Shown: positions 58,767 through 64,000 of the stretch, in pieces
Numbering within the stretch: position 1 is the stretch's first letter
Layout: the number at the start of each line of letters is the position of its first letter
DNA from: JAIRNF01 sp031551125
GTDB lineage: Bacteria; Bacteroidota; Bacteroidia; Bacteroidales; UBA932
Length of the DNA stretch: 64,000 bases
Assembly: GCA_031551125.1 (NCBI GenBank)
Contig: JAVBOB010000002.1
Span: 124,001-188,000, forward strand
Direction of reading: 5' to 3'
Notes under the pieces: model-generated
Seen by the model: the letters and a program-made list of their open reading frames with translations, nothing else
Told to the model about the DNA's origin: nothing
The model's database searches: none
Made by a program: the position numbers and the translations under genes

Positions 58767-59804
58767 ATGAAGCGAGTTTTAAAATGGATAGTGGGCATTG
58801 TATTAATTGTCGGCGGCGGATTACTATTAATCTTGCTGTTGCTAACTTATACAGCCTATCGCCCCGCTCAAAAAGAAGTGCTGTTTGAGAATCAGAAAGT
58901 CACACCCTACACTTTTGATACGATACAGGTGCTCAGCTGGAACATAGGCTATGCAGGCTTAGACAGCACTATGGATTTTTTTAAGGATGGTGGAAAACGT
59001 ACCCGCCAAACAAAAGAGCAAACAGAAGCTAACCTGCAAGCCATAAGCTCATTTCTAAAGGCACACAGCTATGTGGATTTTTGTTTGCTGCAGGAAGTAG
59101 ATGCTAAAGCACACCGCAGCTACAAGATAGACGAGCTAACGGAGCTATCCCACTCATTAGCCGAACACCTTGCCTTTTTTGGTCTCAACTATAAATCCGC
59201 TTTTGTTCCCGTGCCAGTTACCGACCCAATGGGTAGCGTAGAATCAGGCATTGTCGTATTTTCCCGCTATGTTCCTTCTGAAGTAACGCGCCACAGCTAC
59301 TCTTCAAGAGAAGGGTGGCCTACCTACCTCTTCTCGCTTAGCCGCTGCTGCCTCACATTACGCTTTCCTTTAACATCAGGACATGAGCTGGTGCTTGTTA
59401 ATACGCACAACTCCGCCTTTGATGATGGCGAACTACGAAAGAGAGAGCTGGACTCGCTGAAAACGTTTATGCTAAACGAGGAGAGAAAGGGCAACTACGT
59501 ACTTGCGGGTGGCGACTGGAACCACACCCCTCCCGGCTACCCTGCTACCACCGGCACAAAGTATTTTCGGCCAATGGTAATTGACAGTACACTTATGCCC
59601 AAAGAATGGCAATGGATATACGATGGCAGTATAGCATCCAATCGTTTTATGAATACTCCCTACCGAAAAGGTGAAACAGAGCTTACGCTACTCGATTTTT
59701 TCCTTTGCTCTCCAAATATTCAATGTATATCGGTACAAACGATAGACCTCGACTTTGCTAACTCTGACCACAATCCGGTACTTATTACGGTGGTGCTGAA
59801 GTGA
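58767..59804 (+). CDS. Membrane-anchored endonuclease/exonuclease/phosphatase (EEP) family protein
   Basis: A 345-residue protein with one N-terminal membrane helix (WIVGIVLIVGGGLLLILLLL, near residues 8-27), so the enzymatic domain should lie outside the inner membrane. The EEP fold is marked by VLSWNIGYAG (near 56; Asn metal ligand), FCLLQEVDAKA (near 110; Glu), VLAGGDWNHTPPGY (near 247; Asp and Asn) and FANSDHNPVLI (near 329; Asp-His), so all metal-binding and catalytic residues are present. The substrate is unknown: members cleave nucleic acid, inositol phosphates or sphingomyelin. It is monocistronic, followed by a hairpin at 59861. Confidence 0.88.
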   Translation: MKRVLKWIVGIVLIVGGGLLLILLLLTYTAYRPAQKEVLFENQKVTPYTFDTIQVLSWNIGYAGLDSTMDFFKDGGKRTRQTKEQTEANLQAISSFLKAHSYVDFCLLQEVDAKAHRSYKIDELTELSHSLAEHLAFFGLNYKSAFVPVPVTDPMGSVESGIVVFSRYVPSEVTRHSYSSREGWPTYLFSLSRCCLTLRFPLTSGHELVLVNTHNSAFDDGELRKRELDSLKTFMLNEERKGNYVLAGGDWNHTPPGYPATTGTKYFRPMVIDSTLMPKEWQWIYDGSIASNRFMNTPYRKGETELTLLDFFLCSPNIQCISVQTIDLDFANSDHNPVLITVVLK

Positions 59805-59860
59805 AATAAGAATAAAGAGTTACGAGTAAGAAATAAGCCCTTTGAAAATAAATCGAAAGC

Positions 59861-59888
59861 AGCTACAGCCCCGAAGCGGGCTGTAGCT
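59861..59888. terminator. Hairpin between the EEP and pbpC genes
   Basis: AGCTACAGCCC / GGGCTGTAGCT, an 11-bp perfect stem with a 6-base loop, between two convergent genes. The T-run is poor (ATTTAAAAG). Confidence 0.55.
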
Positions 59889-59956
59889 ATTTAAAAGAGA
59901 AGGTTCTGACAATAAGCAAGACTTATTCCTTATTCATAACCCTTAACTCATAATTC

Positions 59957-62365
59957 TCAACTCTCCTCCTTGTCTCTCACATAAAAGCGCAGGCCGATAG
60001 TATTACCTTCCTCATCCACCAAGCGTAAACGATGTGTTCCGGCTTTGGGAGCCAAAGGCAGCCGATGGTCTCCAACCGTAGTGCCCACATACTCATCATC
60101 GATATGCCAAAATATAACGGCATTTTTATTTCGGTGAACAGCTTGAAATATAGCCTTACCCTCACTTCCGTCCATCTGGCGAGCAATAACAATTTCCGTA
60201 TTGGCAACCGGATAAATTATGCCGATAGGGTGGTCGCTATCCGAACCTAAACAATCGGTTCGAAATGGTGGCAGCACTTGATAATCGGGATGCCCCATTT
60301 TGTAGTACCACTCCTGCGCGGGAGGAAGTACAAACCACGGTTTATTTACCATGCAACTTACGGGATAACAGCTGCTGTTTACCCTATAGTGCTCCTGTTC
60401 ATCAAGGTGAACAAGAATATGGTAAGGACAAACGGACATCTCGCTACCCTTTACCCCAACCCAAACGGAATCGACCTGCTCACAAAGGTCTGATGCCGGA
60501 TAACCGCTTTTATGGCACACGGCTATTTTCTGCATATCGTCATACGGACGAGAAAACCACTCGCTTGATTTGGGTAGTAATCCCCATATATCAAACATCA
60601 GCGGTGCGGCATATCCAACACCCGTAAGTAGTGAACGGCCTTCACCATCGGCATTGCCCACCCACACGCCAACAGCGTATGTGGGAGTAACACCTATTGC
60701 CCACGCATCACGATTACCGTAGCTGGTTCCTGTTTTCCATGCCACTTTCCGGCTTGATGAGAAGCTCTCCCACGTAGCCTCTTCCTCCGGTCTATGCACC
60801 TCCGATAACGCCTCAACCGTTTGCCAGCAAGCGCTTGCATTGATTAGCCCCCTATCTTCTAAACGGTTGTTTTTCTTTTTCTCCGAATCGGAAAAAACAT
60901 ACAGGCTACGTAAGTCATCCGGGTTATAATGCCCATCAGTAGTAGAAAAGGTGTTGAGTGTACGGGCCATATAAACGTACATTCCCGTAATATCCCATAG
61001 CGAACCTTCTGCCCCGCCTAGTATGAGTGAAAGACCGTAATGCCCTGATGGCTTAGTGAGCGTTGTCATGCCCAGCTGCTTTAGCAACCGGTGAAACTTC
61101 TCAACGCTATAATTTTGCAACATCCTTACAGAAGGTACATTCAGCGAACGAGACAGGGCGCTCTTAGCGGGAACAGCCCCGTCAAAAGTTTTGTTGTAGT
61201 TGTTGGGCGAAAAACCCGCTATATGCAACGGATAGTCGGGAACCAGCGTAGTAGGCAGAATAAGCCCTTCATCAACCATAGCGGCAAAGAGGAAGGGTTT
61301 CAGAATACTCCCCGTACTACGGGCTGCCGGAATAATATCCACGCTCGAGCCCTTGTCGTTATTGCTTGCAGCGGCAGCATTACCAACGTATGCAATAACC
61401 TTTCCGGTTTTTACCTCTACTACAATAGCCGCGGCATTGTTTATTTTATTCGACCTAAAATCTGTTACGTAGCGGTTAAGTACCCTGCTCACCCGCTCCT
61501 GTAGCTGGTAGTTAACGGTACTTTTCACCAGCTGTCCCTGACGGGTAAGCGTAGCTTTATCAAGCAAATGAGGTGCAACCATAGGTAACGGAAGTGGCTG
61601 CATAGGTAAAGCCTCATATTTTGCCAGCTCGGCATCTTCCGCACTCAGGTAGTCCTGCGCTTTCAGCTTATCAAGCAGCTTATTTCGCTTTAGCAACAGT
61701 TGGTCTCTATTCCTACCAGGGTGAATAATAGAAGGAGAGTTAGGCAGTACGGCCAAGGTAGCCGCTTCTCCCCAAGACAGCTCATCAGCCGGACGACCAA
61801 AGTAACGCCAAGCAGCTGCCTCAACACCAACAACGTTTCCGCCAAAAGGCGCATTGGAGGCGTAGAGCGCCAATATCTCATCTTTCGTATAGCGAAACTC
61901 TAAGCGGCTAGCCAGCACCAGCTCCACCAGCTTTTCTCCTATGGTTCGGTCTTTCCCCTTACGCATAAGCCGAATAAGCTGCATGCTGATGGTACTTCCC
62001 CCCTCTTCTACCCGTCCGCTTTTCAGGTTGCGCCGCATAGCACGACCGGTGGCCAGCATATCATAGCCCGGGTGGCTGTAGAAACGCTTATCTTCAAACG
62101 TAACTAAGGCTTTAGCAAATTTATCGGGAATTTTTCCGCTCGATGGAAAACGCCATTGCCCATCGGGAGCAATTTTAGCGCCCAACAGCTCGCCATTGGC
62201 ATCTTCCAGCACGGTTGAGCAGGGGTCGTTAAATAAGGAGGATGGCAAGGCAAGTACATACCATGCTGACAGAATAGCAAATATAACCGCCAAGCGCTGT
62301 TTCCACAACGTTTTAGCAATAGTATTCAGAACTCTATTCTGTATGAATGGTAAACCGTTACTCAT
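59957..62365 (-). CDS. pbpC: Bifunctional penicillin-binding protein 1C
   Basis: An 802-residue class A PBP anchored by one helix near residues 24-43 (RLAVIFAILSAWYVLALPSS). The GT51 glycosyltransferase domain (about 60-240) has LVTFEDKRFYSHPGYDML with the catalytic Glu, GGSTISMQLIRLM and EKLVELVLASRLE. The transpeptidase domain (about 300-570) has SxxK as TGSILKPF, SxN as SRSLNVPS and KTGT as AWKTGTSYGNR. The C-terminal BiPBP_C domain (about 690-795), typical of PBP1C, is present. It polymerises and cross-links peptidoglycan in the periplasm. In E. coli and others pbpC sits beside an alpha-2-macroglobulin gene; here the macroglobulin is 48 kb away. Confidence 0.95.
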   Translation of the reverse strand: MSNGLPFIQNRVLNTIAKTLWKQRLAVIFAILSAWYVLALPSSLFNDPCSTVLEDANGELLGAKIAPDGQWRFPSSGKIPDKFAKALVTFEDKRFYSHPGYDMLATGRAMRRNLKSGRVEEGGSTISMQLIRLMRKGKDRTIGEKLVELVLASRLEFRYTKDEILALYASNAPFGGNVVGVEAAAWRYFGRPADELSWGEAATLAVLPNSPSIIHPGRNRDQLLLKRNKLLDKLKAQDYLSAEDAELAKYEALPMQPLPLPMVAPHLLDKATLTRQGQLVKSTVNYQLQERVSRVLNRYVTDFRSNKINNAAAIVVEVKTGKVIAYVGNAAAASNNDKGSSVDIIPAARSTGSILKPFLFAAMVDEGLILPTTLVPDYPLHIAGFSPNNYNKTFDGAVPAKSALSRSLNVPSVRMLQNYSVEKFHRLLKQLGMTTLTKPSGHYGLSLILGGAEGSLWDITGMYVYMARTLNTFSTTDGHYNPDDLRSLYVFSDSEKKKNNRLEDRGLINASACWQTVEALSEVHRPEEEATWESFSSSRKVAWKTGTSYGNRDAWAIGVTPTYAVGVWVGNADGEGRSLLTGVGYAAPLMFDIWGLLPKSSEWFSRPYDDMQKIAVCHKSGYPASDLCEQVDSVWVGVKGSEMSVCPYHILVHLDEQEHYRVNSSCYPVSCMVNKPWFVLPPAQEWYYKMGHPDYQVLPPFRTDCLGSDSDHPIGIIYPVANTEIVIARQMDGSEGKAIFQAVHRNKNAVIFWHIDDEYVGTTVGDHRLPLAPKAGTHRLRLVDEEGNTIGLRFYVRDKEES

Positions 62366-62397
62366 TTAACTTCAAAACCGCTCCGAAATAAAACAAT

Positions 62398-62422
62398 GAA
62401 TGGTGAGCAAAACTCACCATTC
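62398..62422 (-). terminator. Terminator of the FKBP gene
   Basis: GAATGGTGAG / CTCACCATTC, a perfect 10-bp stem with a 5-base loop, followed on the minus strand by ATTGTTTTATTT. It lies 26 bp after the FKBP stop and before pbpC. Confidence 0.75.
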
Positions 62423-62448
62423 AAAACAGTATATTTTAAATACAGGGT

Positions 62449-62988
62449 TTAGCAGTTGCAACTTCCGCTGCCACAACCGTCACCGCAGCTGTTGCTGCCA
62501 CATGAGCAACCGCCTGCGTATATTGATGCCATTTCGTCTGTAGTTGCTTCGCGAACTTCCAAAATTTCGCCTACAAAGTGCAGACTCTTTCCGGCCATCG
62601 GGTGGTTAAGGTCAACAAGAAGAGAATTATCCTTCACTTCCGTAACACGACCGTCAAACTGGTTGCCTTCGTTATCACGTAAAGGAATAATTACACCTAC
62701 TTTAAACAGTTCGGTATTAACCTGCCCGTTCTCTTCCTTAAACATATCTTTTGACAGCTCTACTATAGCATCGGGAACTATTTCACCGTAAGCATCTTCG
62801 CAAGCCAAGCTAAAGTCAAACTTATCTCCAACCTTTTTTCCCTCAATATTTTCTTCAAACTTGGGAAGCAGGTAGCCTGCCCCAAAAATAAAAGTCATGG
62901 GGCTATTTTGCTCTACAACCTCCACTACTTCTTCGCCACTTGTCAGCGTGTAGCTTACGCTCACTACTTTATATTCTCCTACGTTCAT
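62449..62988 (-). CDS. FKBP-type peptidyl-prolyl isomerase, SlyD-like, with cysteine-rich tail
   Basis: A 179-residue cytoplasmic prolyl isomerase and chaperone. The FKBP part (MNVGEYKVVSVSYTLTSGEE; FIFGAGYLLPKFEENIEGKK; then the return strands near 130-150) is interrupted by an insert-in-flap chaperone domain at about residues 68-130 (YGEIVPDAIVELSKDMF; VDLNHPMAGKSLHF), the SlyD arrangement. The last 19 residues form a metal-binding tail, CSCGSNSCGDGCGSGSCNC, with seven cysteines and no histidines, unlike the His-rich tail of E. coli SlyD, which carries Ni2+ for hydrogenase assembly. A link to metal supply for hydrogenase is an inference only. A -7 box lies at 63015-63022. Confidence 0.92.
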   Translation of the reverse strand: MNVGEYKVVSVSYTLTSGEEVVEVVEQNSPMTFIFGAGYLLPKFEENIEGKKVGDKFDFSLACEDAYGEIVPDAIVELSKDMFKEENGQVNTELFKVGVIIPLRDNEGNQFDGRVTEVKDNSLLVDLNHPMAGKSLHFVGEILEVREATTDEMASIYAGGCSCGSNSCGDGCGSGSCNC

Positions 62989-63014
62989 TTTTACTTGTGT
63001 ATTTTTTAGTTGGA

Positions 63015-63022
63015 CAAAGGTA
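63015..63022 (-). promoter_or_regulatory. -7 promoter box (TACCTTTG) of the FKBP gene
   Basis: TAnnTTTG match on the minus strand, 26 bases before the ATG at 62988. The 63023-63346 stretch is A/T-rich with nothing else recognisable; it presumably holds the promoter of the next gene. Confidence 0.5.
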
Positions 63023-63346
63023 AAACCATTTTTTGAATTTCTTGGTTAAGCACTAAAAACCTGTTTAACTAAGAGCTTATTCACTTTCATCATAAATATC
63101 ACTCAACCGCAAATTTTATATTTAAATGGGTTAGCTCTATTTAGCTCTATTTACTTAAATCATACACCTTTAGCTGGAAGTAACCTATATCTTTGTGAAA
63201 ATCTCATTTCGTTTTTTTACTTAATAACCATGCGTTTACCTTAAATTTAATACTGATTTTTCGTAAAGCAATTACAGCTATCCAGCTATTTAGAGTTGAA
63301 AAAGTAAATACTTTATAAATCGATATTTCTAAACCTCCATAATAAC

Positions 63347-64000
63347 ATGAAGAACCCCTTAACAAACATGCTTAGCTTAAAGTTTGCGACTCTGTTCGTT
63401 CTCCTGCTTACCAGCATGGTATCACATGCTCAATCTTACAACAAAGATGAGTATTCTCGCGTCAGCCTCGGCGCTAATATCGGCATCCCCTTCTTTTGGG
63501 GTGATTTAACGTCCTTTTCATCCGAAAAAACCTATATAGGTATTATGGGTGGGCTGCAAGCAGGCTATCAGGTAAGTCCCGTTGTAGGTTTTGGTCTTAC
63601 AGCCGATATAGGACAAGGAGAGGTAGGTACAATGGACTACTCGAAAGGATTCTTCCTTGGAAACAACGGTATTGCCTACCCGTGTCCTCCGCTACCAAGT
63701 ACAGGCATTACCACCAAGCGGTATGATGAGGTATATGCAAAAGTAAAGTTCTTTAGCGCCGGGCTGTTTGCCGATTTCAACGTAAATAGAATGCTTTGGC
63801 CTTCTAAAAATCCAAAGCGGTTAACCGCACTGGTTGGCCCCGCCATCTACGTTCAACAATATACGCCTAAGGTATATGCTAAAGCCACAGACAACATTTT
63901 CACCGGTAATAGCGGCAAGGCTCATGACCTCTGCTTTAGCGTAGGCGCCAACCTCACCTTACGCTACAACCTAAGCCGTACTGTTGACTTGCAATGGAGG
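63347..64000 (+). CDS. Outer-membrane beta-barrel protein (partial, 3' end outside the window)
   Basis: An open frame from the ATG at 63347 to the window end without a stop (218 codons). The signal peptide MLSLKFATLFVLLLTSMVSH with cleavage near HAQS is followed by alternating strands typical of small porin/OmpA-type barrels: RVSLGANIGIPFFWGDL, TYIGIMGGLQAGYQVSPVVG and GFGLTADIGQGEVGT, then AKVKFFSAGLFADFNVNRM and LTALVGPAIYVQQYTP. The last residues (CFSVGANLTLRYNLSRTVDL) fit another strand pair. In Bacteroidales such proteins often continue into a peptidoglycan-binding OmpA domain; whether this one does cannot be seen here. Confidence 0.8.
   Translation, partial: MKNPLTNMLSLKFATLFVLLLTSMVSHAQSYNKDEYSRVSLGANIGIPFFWGDLTSFSSEKTYIGIMGGLQAGYQVSPVVGFGLTADIGQGEVGTMDYSKGFFLGNNGIAYPCPPLPSTGITTKRYDEVYAKVKFFSAGLFADFNVNRMLWPSKNPKRLTALVGPAIYVQQYTPKVYAKATDNIFTGNSGKAHDLCFSVGANLTLRYNLSRTVDLQWR

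Overview
The window looks like a chromosome segment from a member of the Bacteroidota, most likely Bacteroidales. The evidence is a type III glutamine synthetase, a very long Bacteroidetes-type alpha-2-macroglobulin, a TonB-dependent receptor with a Bacteroidales-type N-terminus, PorE-like TPR/propeller/OmpA proteins, and TAnnTTTG -7 boxes in front of about twenty genes, with Shine-Dalgarno sequences mostly absent. [FeFe] hydrogenase and HydE point to anaerobic life. The genus cannot be fixed from what is visible.

Layout. 0-3 kb: the end of an Fe-S/hydrogenase locus (C-terminus of an unidentified protein, SpoIIE-type phosphatase, [FeFe] hydrogenase). 3.4-5.6 kb: glnN. 6-12 kb: alpha-2-macroglobulin. 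12.4-14.1 kb: SAM hydroxide adenosyltransferase and MazG. 15-19.2 kb: two tandem paralogous TPR/PD40/OmpA proteins. 19.4-26.4 kb: plsY, mutS2, a CCA-adding-type nucleotidyltransferase and an aminotransferase. 26.6-33.8 kb: a defence region, all on the minus strand. 34.3-45.6 kb: ettA, apbE, small zinc-ribbon proteins, an NqrM-like protein, GNAT, cdd, hydE, a PolB-like exonuclease, a thioesterase and a malY-type lyase. 45.9-54.7 kb: dnaB, a TonB receptor, and an NtrC-type regulator convergent with a hybrid sensor kinase. 55-64 kb: tRNA-Gly, smpB, a flippase-like membrane protein, purQ, an EEP-family protein, pbpC, a SlyD-like FKBP and the start of an outer-membrane barrel protein.

The main attraction is 26.6-33.8 kb. 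A radical-SAM DNA-repair protein (TIGR03916-type) and its usual partner (TIGR03915/DUF4130-type) are separated by a complete type II restriction-modification pair whose methylase resembles YhdJ (ATGCAT). Next to them is a long prokaryotic Argonaute with an apparently intact PIWI catalytic set (tentatively DEDN), followed 36 bp later by a 141-residue protein I do not recognise. The Argonaute, its neighbour and the R-M genes are visibly more A/T-rich than the flanking housekeeping genes, which suggests acquisition. The Argonaute plus small-protein pair is the best candidate for an undescribed system.

The intergenic spaces are unusually full of dispersed, mostly palindromic repeats. I separate at least six families (A to E and G) plus short AT-rich repeats. 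Family A (about 165 bp, 13-bp terminal inverted repeats) looks like a miniature mobile element and in one place sits inside a family B palindrome. No transposase gene was seen in the window.
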